From NCBI GenBank assembly GCA_015520565.1, contig WAPW01000103.1, forward strand, positions 1-33,841: a stretch of 33,841 nucleotides of DNA. The letters are read 5' to 3'. The translations under genes and the position numbers were made by a program. Under the pieces are notes generated by a model. It saw nothing but the letters and a program-made list of their open reading frames with translations, made no database searches and was not told where the DNA came from. Of this stretch, positions 21,629 through 31,554 are shown piece by piece (position 1 is the first letter of the stretch; each line of letters starts with the position of its first letter). Source of the DNA: Candidatus Aciduliprofundum sp. (lineage in GTDB: Archaea > Thermoplasmatota > Thermoplasmata > Thermoplasmatales > Aciduliprofundaceae).

Positions 21629-21970
21629 TAATGCTTCTTCAGGATGGTTTATCCACTCTTCCACATATGTTTCAATGCCCGCTATCTCCTTTTCAATTGG
21701 TATATCAGCAATCTTTGTGATGAATAGCAATGATGTTAAATGCACCCTGAATGGCAGTTTCCATTCTCCCTTTCCTGTGGATTTTAGGCCTTCTGCTATC
21801 TCCTTTAATTCTTCCTTGGCCTCATTGCTGAGCCACCCTATTCTTTCATAGTAGTCCAATATTTTGGCTAGTCCCTGATGGTCCACGAATTGTAGCATAT
21901 AGCCCAACCATCTCATAGCGATTATGTGCTTCTTTGGGTCATCACCTACCATTTCTAGTATCATTTTCAC
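21620..21970 (-). CDS. Archaellum accessory FlaD/FlaE-domain protein
   Basis: RWLGYMLQFVDHQGLAKILDYYERIGWLSNEAKEELKEIAEGL ... LPFRVHLTSLLFITKIADIPI resembles the FlaD/E domain; directly downstream of archaellin. Confidence 0.7.
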   Translation of the reverse strand: MKMILEMVGDDPKKHIIAMRWLGYMLQFVDHQGLAKILDYYERIGWLSNEAKEELKEIAEGLKSTGKGEWKLPFRVHLTSLLFITKIADIPIEKEIAGIETYVEEWINHPEEALSI

Positions 21971-21973
21971 CCC

Positions 21974-22852
21974 TTACCAGAGGTTTATGTACTTCGTTGT
22001 GTATGTTGAAGGTGTCTCAAATTCAACAAGGTTTGGCACACCATGCTTCGGTATGAGCTTTATCATCACTGAGCTCTGGGGCTGTAGATATAGTCCTATG
22101 GCTGATGCGTTTATGAATATCTTTATTATGTCTCCCGAGGTTATCACCTTATCCCTTTCCCAGTTAGATGGTGGCATATCCCTCGCAATTGCAACTCCGA
22201 ATGTCTTATTTGTCAAATCACTGAAAGTATGCGCATTCGGATCGTATGTGAGGGTAGCATCAGTGTATCCATCGCTTATCTCCACAAGTACGCTGAACAT
22301 GGATATGGGTGGACTTCCTGCCATCAAGCCCACTTTTATCTCAAGGTAATCAATTATTGGACTGTATCCTGAGCCATATGTTACATTTACCTTGGAGCTT
22401 ACCGTAGCATTAGGGAAGTGCAGCGTTATTTCTCCTGTATTGTAGTTAATAGTTCCTGTAACACCTGTATTGTTGTAACCACTTACAGGCACAAGGTTTC
22501 CTGTACCATCATCCTTAAGCTTAAATGTTCCATTAGTTACTATCACACTATTTGGATTGACTGGCACATGAGTTAAGTTCCCAACGAATGTATCATTTCC
22601 CACTTCTATATTGCCCAAGGATTCATTTTGATAAATTATATCATTCCTTATGCCTTGAATGGTTATCACTTTGAATCCAGTGGCAACATCCTGAGTGGCT
22701 ATGTTCCCTGTCTCCTCTGCCTGCTGCTGTAACTGGTACGCTGTTTGAATTAACACTGTGGCTGCAACTGCTGCAACAATGATCATTGCGATGAATATTA
22801 TTAGCGTGCCAACGCCCATCTCGCCTTTTTCTCTTTTGTATATCCTCTTCAT
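21974..22852 (-). CDS. flaB: Archaellin (archaeal flagellin)
   Basis: Class III signal peptide KREKGEMGVGTLIIFIAMIIVAAVAATVLIQTAYQLQQQAEETG; C-term MIKLIPKHGVPNLVEFETPSTYTTKYINLW. ATG at 22852 (track start 22858 is TTG). Confidence 0.92.
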   Translation of the reverse strand: MKRIYKREKGEMGVGTLIIFIAMIIVAAVAATVLIQTAYQLQQQAEETGNIATQDVATGFKVITIQGIRNDIIYQNESLGNIEVGNDTFVGNLTHVPVNPNSVIVTNGTFKLKDDGTGNLVPVSGYNNTGVTGTINYNTGEITLHFPNATVSSKVNVTYGSGYSPIIDYLEIKVGLMAGSPPISMFSVLVEISDGYTDATLTYDPNAHTFSDLTNKTFGVAIARDMPPSNWERDKVITSGDIIKIFINASAIGLYLQPQSSVMIKLIPKHGVPNLVEFETPSTYTTKYINLW

Positions 22853-22904
22853 CTTCAACTCTCCTGAGAGAGCCCTGTGCCCGCAGGTGATAGCTTAGAT
22901 ATAT

Positions 22905-22922
22905 GTTCTCACTTTTGAGAAC
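22905..22922. promoter_or_regulatory. Perfect inverted repeat GTTCTCA-N4-TGAGAAC, operator candidate upstream of archaellin
   Basis: GTTCTCACTTTTGAGAAC; on the minus strand directly upstream of a TATA-like ACATATATC for the archaellin gene. Confidence 0.4.
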
Positions 22923-22940
22923 AATTTTTGATAATTTGAT

Positions 22941-24131
22941 TTGATTTTAAATACCTTTTCTCATGAGTATCTATTAAGAAACAAATTGATGGCAAAATCT
23001 ATATGTGGCTATAACTTTCACTTCCCTATGGGCTCTGCTCTTCACTCCATAAAAGAAGTTGCCTCATTCATCTCAACACTCTTAATATTAATCATACTCT
23101 CCGTTCTATTTGGATATATGTTTTTTAGCATAGTATATGTGGTGCCTTATATTAACAATCCAAAATTTTTAATTCCAATTTACATAGTCATACCATTCCC
23201 CATAATACTAACATTTCTAAAGGGAATTGTTGCTTATGGATGGTACACTTTTTTAGTTATAGCTCTATCCATATCTGGAATATTGTTAGGCATATATGGT
23301 GTTGGGCCATATTTTAAAAGTTTCTTTAAAAATCCCTTTGGATATCGTAAAAATGTATTTCAGGAAATTAGCGAATTATACGCTCTCAACATATTCTTCG
23401 GCATGGTTGTAGTATACATTTTATTCTTAATTGGCTATGTCCCATATACACCTCCAGGTCTAGGAAAGATGAGCGTATGGATGCAGATGTTAGCATTTCT
23501 CCATGCATCCTTCTACGAGGAAGTAATAACTAGAACTATATTCTTAGGCATTCCTGTATTTTTAGTATATTTCTTCTCTGGGAAAAAGGTATCTCCTCTG
23601 AGAATTTTAGGGGGCTATGGAAAAATAACATCGGTAGAGGCAGTTTTTATAATAATATCTGCTGGCATATTTGCAACTGCTCACATACCTGCATGGGATG
23701 TATGGAAGGTTGTACCTACATTCGTTGGAGGATTAGTACTTGGCTACCTTTACATAAAATATGGCATCTACGCTTCAATCATGGTGCACTTTATGACGGA
23801 CTTTATAAGCGTGCCCATGGCAATGTATAGCGGGTATCAATTCTTATTTGGCATAATTCTCATAGTTCTCGCAATTGCTGGTGCAGCATTCTTCGTTTCA
23901 TATTCTATAAGAGCAATAAACTTTCTAAGGGGAAAGAGAGGAAATGAAAAAGAGAGGAGTTCTAAGGAATACCCTCATAAGGAGAGCTTCACTCCTTCAT
24001 GGACAAATTTAGTGTGCCCAAATTGCGGGGGCACGGTATTTCAATATGTAGATAAAAATACGGTAAGATGCGTTAACTGCGGAACCATAATAAAAATTGA
24101 AGATGATAAAGATAAAAAAGAGCTCATTTGA
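22941..24131 (+). CDS. CPBP-family intramembrane metalloprotease with C-terminal zinc ribbon
   Basis: SFYEEVITRTIFLG (EExxxR), FATAHIP, GLVLGYLYIKYGIYASIMVHFMTDF; C-term CPNCGG-x13-CVNCG. Possible start at 22989. Confidence 0.88.
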   Translation: MILNTFSHEYLLRNKLMAKSICGYNFHFPMGSALHSIKEVASFISTLLILIILSVLFGYMFFSIVYVVPYINNPKFLIPIYIVIPFPIILTFLKGIVAYGWYTFLVIALSISGILLGIYGVGPYFKSFFKNPFGYRKNVFQEISELYALNIFFGMVVVYILFLIGYVPYTPPGLGKMSVWMQMLAFLHASFYEEVITRTIFLGIPVFLVYFFSGKKVSPLRILGGYGKITSVEAVFIIISAGIFATAHIPAWDVWKVVPTFVGGLVLGYLYIKYGIYASIMVHFMTDFISVPMAMYSGYQFLFGIILIVLAIAGAAFFVSYSIRAINFLRGKRGNEKERSSKEYPHKESFTPSWTNLVCPNCGGTVFQYVDKNTVRCVNCGTIIKIEDDKDKKELI

Positions 24132-24504
24132 GCTTTCTGGTATCGGGAGCAATGATGTCTATCAGCTCTCTTAAATTCTCTCCCCTAACTGTTATTTTTA
24201 TATCGCCAAGGGGAACATTACCCACAGAGAAACTTATCTTACCCATAGTGGCCACTTGCTTATTTATGGAAAATACAACCTCATCATCGTACAAATTGCC
24301 AAGGAGCACACTTCTGGCTGCGTCCCTTATTCTCTCCTCCTTTAGTATCTTTCCAAAATTCTCTAAGCTCTTTGACCTTGCAATTATTTCTCCTGCCAAG
24401 AGCTCAAATTTCGCATCGGGAAAAATGCTCAAAATTGCATTTTTTATTTTTTCCACATCCTCTGTTGGATTTACCTCGGCCTCAATTATTATCTCTAAAC
24501 CCAT
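24124..24504 (-). CDS. UPF0201 family protein
   Basis: EIIIEAEVNPTEDVEKIKNAILSIFPD ... RIRDAARSVLLGNLYDDEVVFSINKQVATMGKISFS. Confidence 0.85.
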   Translation of the reverse strand: MGLEIIIEAEVNPTEDVEKIKNAILSIFPDAKFELLAGEIIARSKSLENFGKILKEERIRDAARSVLLGNLYDDEVVFSINKQVATMGKISFSVGNVPLGDIKITVRGENLRELIDIIAPDTRKLK

Positions 24505-25040
24505 ATAGCATGGCGCCTCCTCATATCCTCCTCAGTTTGCCCAAGCTTGTTCATCAAAGAAGAGATTATAGAATCAAGAAAAATCACAGCAGCATCTTCA
24601 AAAAGCGTGCCTAAAGGTGCTAAATCACCTCTTTTCTTTTCATACCTTATAACGAAGGTTAAATCAGCCTGCTTTGCTAATGGCGAGCTTGCGGATGAAG
24701 TGACTGCTATAACTTTGGCACCAACTCTATTGACTATGCTTTCCACAAGAAGCGTAGATTGTGTTCTACCCGTGTTAGATATTAAAACTACCAAATCTCC
24801 TTTATTAACCACTGGTGTTATCGTCTCTCCTATAAAATAGGCAACTAATCCTAACTGAACTAGACGCATTGCAAAAAATTTTCCAACTAAGCCACTTCTC
24901 CCGGAGCCGTAAACAAATATCTGCTTTGCTTTTGTTATCATATCCACCCCTTGATTTACCAATGAAATATCTATGGAGTTCAACGACTTCTCTATACTCC
25001 CAAGAATGTATTCATAAGAATCCTCAAACATGGCAATCAC
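24495..25040 (-). CDS. hxlB: SIS-domain 6-phospho-3-hexuloisomerase-like protein
   Basis: VYGSGRSGLVGKFFAMRLVQLGLVAYFIGETITPVVNKGDLVVLISNTGRTQSTL. Confidence 0.88.
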   Translation of the reverse strand: MIAMFEDSYEYILGSIEKSLNSIDISLVNQGVDMITKAKQIFVYGSGRSGLVGKFFAMRLVQLGLVAYFIGETITPVVNKGDLVVLISNTGRTQSTLLVESIVNRVGAKVIAVTSSASSPLAKQADLTFVIRYEKKRGDLAPLGTLFEDAAVIFLDSIISSLMNKLGQTEEDMRRRHAIWV

Positions 25041-26050
25041 TTCTTCTTGGCCAGTTTCCTTGCAAGAACCCTTTCCATTATAACACGCATGTAGGCAGCA
25101 TCATGCTCTAAAAGGGGCGATGAGGATATTATCGTAATATTGTACTCATTATTCAAAATCACATTTGCAAGGGTCTCAAATTTCAAGTCACCTTTCTTTA
25201 TTGGAGCTATCATGGTTTCGTTTCCATTTTCATAAAGCACTCCGGCAAAATGCACATAGTACTCATCTTTCCAGAATGGTGATATCTTTTCAAATACTTC
25301 CTCAAATTTCTTGGCATCTTTAAGAGAGCCATTTGTCCTAGCGTGAATATGTGCAAAATTCACAATGGGCAAAACTCCCTTAACTTTCTTGCATAGTTCT
25401 AAAATCTCATCTAAGCTACCAAAAACAACCTGCTTGCCGGATACTTCAAATCCAAGCTTTGGCTTTAACTTTAATCTCTTATACTCATTTTTCAACTTCT
25501 TTATATTGGAAACAACATTCTTCATAGCTGCCGCTTTACTCAAATCTCCATAGAGACCTATATGATTAACAACATACTTGGCTCCCATCTCATTAGCCAA
25601 GAGACCTCCCCAAATTATGTACTCCATTGATTTCTCAGTAAGCTCTCCATTGGAAACAAGGTCCATGTAGTATGGCGTGTGTAAACTGAGTTGTACATCC
25701 AATTCCTTAGCCAAATCTCCAAGCTTTCTCAATTCAACATAACTATTGGCAAGGTTCCAAAATAATTCCAGAACTATATCATCCTCTTCAAGGGCAACAT
25801 CTATACCAACTGGCTGGTAATTGCCCTCATCATCGGGGCGCAAAACATCCACTATCAACGAGGTTTCTATTTCCCTTGGCTTTAAGCCAACTTCATCATA
25901 CACGCTCCTCTCCTGCACATTTACCCTGAGAAATTGAATTTCCATAGCGTGGAGACCCATCCTGTGTGTGTCCTCTATGGCATCCTTGAGTGTGCGCCCT
26001 TTGCACGAAAGAGGTATTCCAGCAAGACCAAAACGATACATCTCTTGCAT
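25037..26050 (-). CDS. AP endonuclease 2 / endonuclease IV-like TIM-barrel protein
   Basis: FGLAGIPLSCKGRTLKDAIEDTHRMGLHAMEIQF ... LSLHTPYYMDL ... NHIGLYGD ... PIVNFAHIHARTNG. Confidence 0.75.
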   Translation of the reverse strand: MQEMYRFGLAGIPLSCKGRTLKDAIEDTHRMGLHAMEIQFLRVNVQERSVYDEVGLKPREIETSLIVDVLRPDDEGNYQPVGIDVALEEDDIVLELFWNLANSYVELRKLGDLAKELDVQLSLHTPYYMDLVSNGELTEKSMEYIIWGGLLANEMGAKYVVNHIGLYGDLSKAAAMKNVVSNIKKLKNEYKRLKLKPKLGFEVSGKQVVFGSLDEILELCKKVKGVLPIVNFAHIHARTNGSLKDAKKFEEVFEKISPFWKDEYYVHFAGVLYENGNETMIAPIKKGDLKFETLANVILNNEYNITIISSSPLLEHDAAYMRVIMERVLARKLAKKK

Positions 26051-26092
26051 GTATTGCGTATAAAGTAATAATATTTTCGCAGAAAAAAGAGA

Positions 26093-27704
26093 TTAGCGGA
26101 GGCCAACTATCTGGCCATCCTTTGTCAAATCTATGCTTTCCGCTGCAGGCTTGCTTGGCAATCCTGGCATAGTTGATATGTCTCCAAGCAATGGCACAAC
26201 GAATTTTGCTCCAGAAGATATCTTCAAGCTTCTAACTGTAACCACGAAATTCTCAGGCGCACCAAGGAGCTTTGGATTATCGCTCAAGGAATATTGTGTC
26301 TTAGCCATGCATACAAAGAAGTCATCAAAGCCAAGGTTGCTTATGAGTTTAAGGTCCTTCTTTGCCTTGTGGTCCCAGTCAACCCCATCAGCTCCATAAA
26401 TCTCGGTAGCTATGGCTTCAACCTTCTCTCTAATTGGTTCATCAAGATTATACACGAATCTCGGCTTCCTTGGCTCAATATCCTGCAGATATTTAGCGAT
26501 TTCAACTCCTCCTTCTCCGCCCTTGGCAAACACTTCGCTAACTGCAAACTTAACATTCATATCCTCCACGAGCTCTTGCAACTTGCTTAGTTCTCTCTCA
26601 GTATCATCAGGGAAATGATTTATGGCAACCACTGGCTCAAAGCCCAATTTGCGAACAATTTCAATATGCCTTTCCAAATTCCCTGCGCCTTTTTCCAGTG
26701 CTTCTACGTTCTCCTCCGCAAGATGCTTTTTCTTTACCCCACCATGATACTTCAAAGCCCTAACTGTGGCAACTAGAACTGCACCGCTGATATCAAAATT
26801 GCCCAAGCGAGATACTATATTCACAAATTTCTCAGCTCCCAAATCTGAGCCAAATCCTGCCTCTGTGACTAGATAATCAGCATAACGCATTCCTATTTCG
26901 TCAGCCAAGATAGAATTATGGCCGTGGGCTATATTTGCAAAGGGCCCCGCATGGATAACCGCAGGAGTACCCTCAGAAGTTTGAACTAAATTGGGGAGGA
27001 GAGCATCTCTTAGCACCGCAGCCATTGCCCCCACAACCTTAAAGTCCTTTGCAAACACGGGCGTCTTATCGTTTCTAAAGCCCACAAGTATGTTGGATAA
27101 TCTCTCCTTCAAATCCTCATAATCCTTGGCTATGGCAATTATCGCAGATATCTCGCTTGCAGATGTAATCTCAAAATAATCTTCTGCTATAGCACCACCA
27201 TTGTCTCCAAGACCTATTACTATTTTCCTCAACTCTCTTGCATTTAAATCAAGGACATGACCCCATCTTATCTTCTTTCTATCCAAGCATGGCTCTATAT
27301 TGTGAAATATGGCATTGTTAATGACTGAGGCGAGCAAATTGTGTGCAACTTGAATTGCATGAAAATCTCCTGTGAAATGAAGATTTATATCACTGCTTGG
27401 CTCCACGGTACTCTTTCCTCCACCTGTACCACCGCCCTTTATTCCAAAAACGGGGCCCAAGGATGGCTCACGGAGAGTAACTATACTCTTCTTACCAAGA
27501 TGCCAGAATGCCATGCTTGTGCCTATGGCAGTAGTGGTCTTTCCCTCTCCAAAGGGCGTGGGATTTATGGCGGTGACAAGAATAACTTTCCCCTTGCGCT
27601 CCCTTTTCCATATCTCCTCAAGGGGAATCTTTGCCTTGTAGTTTCCATAATGGATTATGTTCTCTATACCTATCTTTTTAGAAACTTCATCTATGGGTAA
27701 CATA
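26093..27704 (-). CDS. fhs: Formate--tetrahydrofolate ligase
   Basis: ITAINPTPFGEGKTTTAIGTSMAFWHLGKKSIVTLREPSLGPVFGIKGGGTGGG; ATG at 27704 (MLPIDEVSKKIG). Confidence 0.95.
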
Positions 27705-27755
27705 GTGAGAGGTATCAAATGCTTATATTTAAACAATATGCCACAAATTTGTGGC

Positions 27756-28949
27756 TTAAAACTTCTCTCCCATCGTTTTACCATCCCATTTATCTACAAT
27801 CCTAGATACTTCATCCCTAACATTCTCACCTTCAAGTGCTGCCACAATGAGAGTTGCTATCTCCTTCATATCCTCAGGCCCATATCCTTTCCAAGTGAGC
27901 TCAGCTGTGCCAATTCTTCCAACAGAATCCACTATAATTCCATTCTCCTCAAGCACTTTGCTCATCTGAGGTGGGCTCAGAGAGAATCTTTCTTTTAATG
28001 ACTCTTCCTCTATCAAAACTTGATGCGAACTCGTATATTCTGGCGAGTACTTTATACCAAGCCCCTCTTCTTCAAGCGCTTTCGCTAACGCTTTAGAATT
28101 CTCAGCTACCTTCTTTCCGTAAATTTTAGCCACAGGGTAGAATTCATAAAGAGCCATGGCAAGTGCTGCCACCCTATTTGTATGGTAATTATCCTGAGTG
28201 CGCCAAGTCAAATTTCTCTCAATCTTTTCGGCTATGTTCTCATCGTTCGTAAATATTATTCCCCCCTGTGGCCCCGGAAAAGATTTGTGTGTAGAGCCAT
28301 AAACTGCATCGCATTCCCCAATGCCCTCTTGAAATCCAGAGGGAAGGAGGCCCATAACATGGGAGGCATCATAAACTACTCTTGCTTCAATTTCTTCCGC
28401 TACTTCCAAAACTTCATCAAGATTGTAGGGAAAGAGAATGTAACTGGCGCCAAGAATTATTAACTTTGGCTTCTCTCTCCTTATTTTCTTCACATCTATT
28501 TTACGCATATTTTTTAGGGAAAGAGGTACAAATTTGAGAGAGAACATATCGGGCATATAGGGCTGAGAGTATCCATCATAGCCACCAAGTTCTGGGGGTA
28601 TGGCCATTATTTTATCTCCCTTCTCAGTTAGAGAGATAAGCACGGTCATAGCGGCAATATGCCCGGATATGGGCTTCACATTGGCAAATTTAAACCCAAA
28701 AATTTCCCTTGCCTTATTCTCAGCATACTCTTTTATCTCCTCTTGATACTTTGTGCCTCCATAGGCATTATGTACGAATGAGCCATGCACCTCTTGCTCA
28801 AAGACCATACTATAACGAGAAGCCATATCAGATGCCAAAGCTTTACGAACTCTGTAAGATAAGAAATTCTCTGAAGCTTGCATATTGAGCACTCTCTTTC
28901 TATACTCATCGTGAAGCTGAATTATACCCTGCGGGCTATTTTCATCCAT
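27756..28949 (-). CDS. glyA: Serine hydroxymethyltransferase
   Basis: NMQASENFLS, VHNAYGGTKYQEE, VVYDASHVMGLL, DAVYGSTHKSFPGPQGGII (PLP Lys). Confidence 0.95.
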   Translation of the reverse strand: MDENSPQGIIQLHDEYRKRVLNMQASENFLSYRVRKALASDMASRYSMVFEQEVHGSFVHNAYGGTKYQEEIKEYAENKAREIFGFKFANVKPISGHIAAMTVLISLTEKGDKIMAIPPELGGYDGYSQPYMPDMFSLKFVPLSLKNMRKIDVKKIRREKPKLIILGASYILFPYNLDEVLEVAEEIEARVVYDASHVMGLLPSGFQEGIGECDAVYGSTHKSFPGPQGGIIFTNDENIAEKIERNLTWRTQDNYHTNRVAALAMALYEFYPVAKIYGKKVAENSKALAKALEEEGLGIKYSPEYTSSHQVLIEEESLKERFSLSPPQMSKVLEENGIIVDSVGRIGTAELTWKGYGPEDMKEIATLIVAALEGENVRDEVSRIVDKWDGKTMGEKF

Positions 28950-28964
28950 ATCAATCCCACCTAC

Positions 28965-28978
28965 GCAAATGGATTTGC
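28965..28978. promoter_or_regulatory. Perfect inverted repeat GCAAAT-GG-ATTTGC, operator candidate for glyA
   Basis: Located 16 bp upstream of the glyA ATG, just after a TATA-like AATTATAATA on the minus strand. Confidence 0.4.
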
Positions 28979-29063
28979 ATATTATAATTCAAGTATAAGT
29001 TTATTACCATTTACAAAAATTATTTAAAGGAAAGGCCATTTACCTTCGCAAAGGTGATTACCC

Positions 29064-29786
29064 ATGGCAAGCAAAAGAGCGGAGAGAGCCGCTGCGAGAA
29101 AAGTTCGTGACAGATGGAGGTCAAAGGTCTGGTATACCATAATAGCTCCAGATACATTTAGCGCAAAAGAATTGGGAATGACTCCTGCAAATGAGCCAGA
29201 TAAGGTTATTGGGAGAATTGCAGAAGCCACACTATACGATTTGACTGGGGATTTCAAGAAGATGCATGTTAAGCTATACTTCAAAATAAACCGCATACAA
29301 GGCACAAACGCATATACAAGGTTCATAGGGCATGATATGACCACTGATTACATTCGCCGCATGGTTCGCAGAAGGAGGAGCAGAATAGATGCAATATTTC
29401 CCGTGCTCACAGCGGATGGTTACAAGCTCCGTGTCAAGGTAATTGCCGTTCCTGATAAGAGGATAAAATCATCCATAAAGAGCGAGATAAGAAAGAAAAT
29501 TATGGATTATCTTTTTGCAAAAGCCACCGAGATGACTTTCTCCGAATATGTAAAGTATCTTCTTAGCGATGATGTCCGCAAGGACCTATCCAAGGTTGTT
29601 AAGCCCGTTTATCCAGTTAGAAGGATTGAAGTGAGAAAATCCGAGGTTCTCGTATTCCCAGAGGAGAAAATTGTTGAACTTGAGAGAGATGAAGAGAAGA
29701 AGGAAATTGAAGTAAAAGCTCCAGAAGAGGAAAGCATAGAGAGCGGGGGAGAAGAACCTAGCGAAGAGATGCAAGTAGAGGAATGA
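29064..29786 (+). CDS. rps3ae: 30S ribosomal protein S3Ae (eS1)
   Basis: KVRDRWRSKVWYTIIAPDTFSAKELGMTPANEPDKVIGRIAEATLYDLTGDF. Confidence 0.96.
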   Translation: MASKRAERAAARKVRDRWRSKVWYTIIAPDTFSAKELGMTPANEPDKVIGRIAEATLYDLTGDFKKMHVKLYFKINRIQGTNAYTRFIGHDMTTDYIRRMVRRRRSRIDAIFPVLTADGYKLRVKVIAVPDKRIKSSIKSEIRKKIMDYLFAKATEMTFSEYVKYLLSDDVRKDLSKVVKPVYPVRRIEVRKSEVLVFPEEKIVELERDEEKKEIEVKAPEEESIESGGEEPSEEMQVEE

Positions 29787-29793
29787 TTTTTAA

Positions 29794-29900
29794 GCCGGGG
29801 TGGCTCAGCCTGGTGGAGCGTCGGACTCATAGGGTATATTAATCTCCACCTCTAATCCTGAGAAATCCGAAGGTCCCGGGTTCAAACCCCGGCCCCGGCA
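29794..29900 (+). tRNA. tRNA-Met (CAU), elongator type, with a ~33-nt intron at 37/38
   Basis: Acceptor GCCGGGG/CCCCGGC, D arm GCTC...GAGC, anticodon stem TCGGA/TCCGA, CAT at 29828-29830, T arm CCGGGTTCAAACCCCGG; intron 29832-29864. Confidence 0.93.
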
Positions 29901-30242
29901 TTAAAGCATAAATATTATTCCTCTCCAGCCAATGCTTAAAAATATCAAAGAGCTTATAAATATTATAACTCCTATACCAAAGAGAAGCAGGCTATCTTTC
30001 CAAGATATATTGTATATCTTATCAGTATCTTCTATATCATCAATGTCCACCTCTGCGGACCTAAATATTCTCCTTTTTCTAAACCTGAGGAGATTTATTG
30101 TTGGACTTGTGGAGAAACCTCCAATTAGCATTACAACTATGCCAACTATCAAAACAATATAAGGAGTTATGAAGAGGAGTATTCCTATGATTATTGAATA
30201 TTTTATAATTGATTTGGCTAGCTTTCTCTTGTCTATTTCCAT
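29901..30242 (-). CDS. Small multi-pass membrane protein of unknown function
   Basis: At least three hydrophobic segments (SIIIGILLFITPYIVLIVGIVVMLIGG; DSLLLFGIGVIIFISSLIFLSIG). Confidence 0.65.
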   Translation of the reverse strand: MEIDKRKLAKSIIKYSIIIGILLFITPYIVLIVGIVVMLIGGFSTSPTINLLRFRKRRIFRSAEVDIDDIEDTDKIYNISWKDSLLLFGIGVIIFISSLIFLSIGWRGIIFML

Positions 30243-30280
30243 TATTTATCCGTATATGGATATGAGATTTAACTCTTTGC

Positions 30281-31525
30281 TCATTCTTTAACAAAGAATG
30301 GAGGAGCCATTGCAAGCACTATAAATCCTATTATTATCAAAGCCGACCCAACTCCAAAAAGATCTGCAAAATAGCCCATTAAAAATGATAATGTGGCAGC
30401 AATAACAGTTTTTACTTGGGATTCTACACTCAATCCCGATGCCATTACTCTGCTCTTAATTCTATCTGATATGTACCCAACATTCATAGGCCTCCTTATG
30501 TTCTGAAATACATAAATTAATACAAAGAATATTATTGAAGCTATTAGCAAATTGAAATGATAAAATAATCCTGCAAATACTACAAGAAGAGCGCCAAATA
30601 TAAGAGTAGCGTTTATGGCCCTTCCGAGATTCCCAATTTTATTCACTATTTTGTAGGAATTACGCGATGAATATGAGGTTAGGAGGTATATAAAAAAGTA
30701 TATGATTCCTATAATTATTGCCGTTCTCTTCTCAGGGGCTAAAAATACAAATATTGGTATTCCGAGAGCAAAAACCTTCAAAACTGCCTGAAGATAATCT
30801 TTTGTTGCTTCATAGGATGCTGAGAATAGAGACGAGTTAAATATGGCTTTTAAAACTATTTTATCCTTAAACATACTCCGAAAATCCACAAATGTTCTTT
30901 TAAATTGCTCTCCAATCTTCCCCGATGTTTTTCTTATCTCACCATCAAGTATTTTTGGGTATGTGGCAAGATTTATGAAATTGAGCACATAGGGAATTAT
31001 GGTTATTATGAATATATCTCTATAATTGCCAGTGTAAAAAACTATAAAGCCTGCAAGAAGTGCATTAACAGCTGAGCCAAGCTGAGAGTATGAACGGGTA
31101 GCTCCATAGTACTCAACTTTCTTATCCGATATTCCATTTATTTTCAAATATTCCAATATCATAGCTTTATGTGTGCCTGTTCTGTAAGCATCACCTAAAG
31201 CATAGAGCACCATAGCTGCAGCTAAAGGAAAGAATGATTTAACTGAGAAGAATATTGAAAAAGAAACCATATAGGATGCCATGGACATGAGCATAGAGCG
31301 CCTCCTTCCAAAAGCATCAGCATAAACTCCCGTGGGTATTTCAAAGACATAGACAGATACAAGTTTTATGGCGTACAAGATTCCTATATCAGTATAACTC
31401 AAACCTGCAGAGTATTTGAGAAAGAGAAGAAGAAAGGGCTCAAATAATCTAAGATTCTTCAAAAAACCATAGGCAGCGAATTTATAAAACATTCTATCCT
31501 TTGGTATCACTGCATAATCATGCAA
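30281..31525 (-). CDS. Major facilitator superfamily transporter
   Basis: ~12 hydrophobic segments, MFS motif A-like VFEIPTGVYADAFGRRRSM. Confidence 0.9.
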   Translation of the reverse strand: MHDYAVIPKDRMFYKFAAYGFLKNLRLFEPFLLLFLKYSAGLSYTDIGILYAIKLVSVYVFEIPTGVYADAFGRRRSMLMSMASYMVSFSIFFSVKSFFPLAAAMVLYALGDAYRTGTHKAMILEYLKINGISDKKVEYYGATRSYSQLGSAVNALLAGFIVFYTGNYRDIFIITIIPYVLNFINLATYPKILDGEIRKTSGKIGEQFKRTFVDFRSMFKDKIVLKAIFNSSLFSASYEATKDYLQAVLKVFALGIPIFVFLAPEKRTAIIIGIIYFFIYLLTSYSSRNSYKIVNKIGNLGRAINATLIFGALLVVFAGLFYHFNLLIASIIFFVLIYVFQNIRRPMNVGYISDRIKSRVMASGLSVESQVKTVIAATLSFLMGYFADLFGVGSALIIIGFIVLAMAPPFFVKE

Positions 31526-31554
31526 AAGTTACTATTTTAATTTTACTTTTATTT

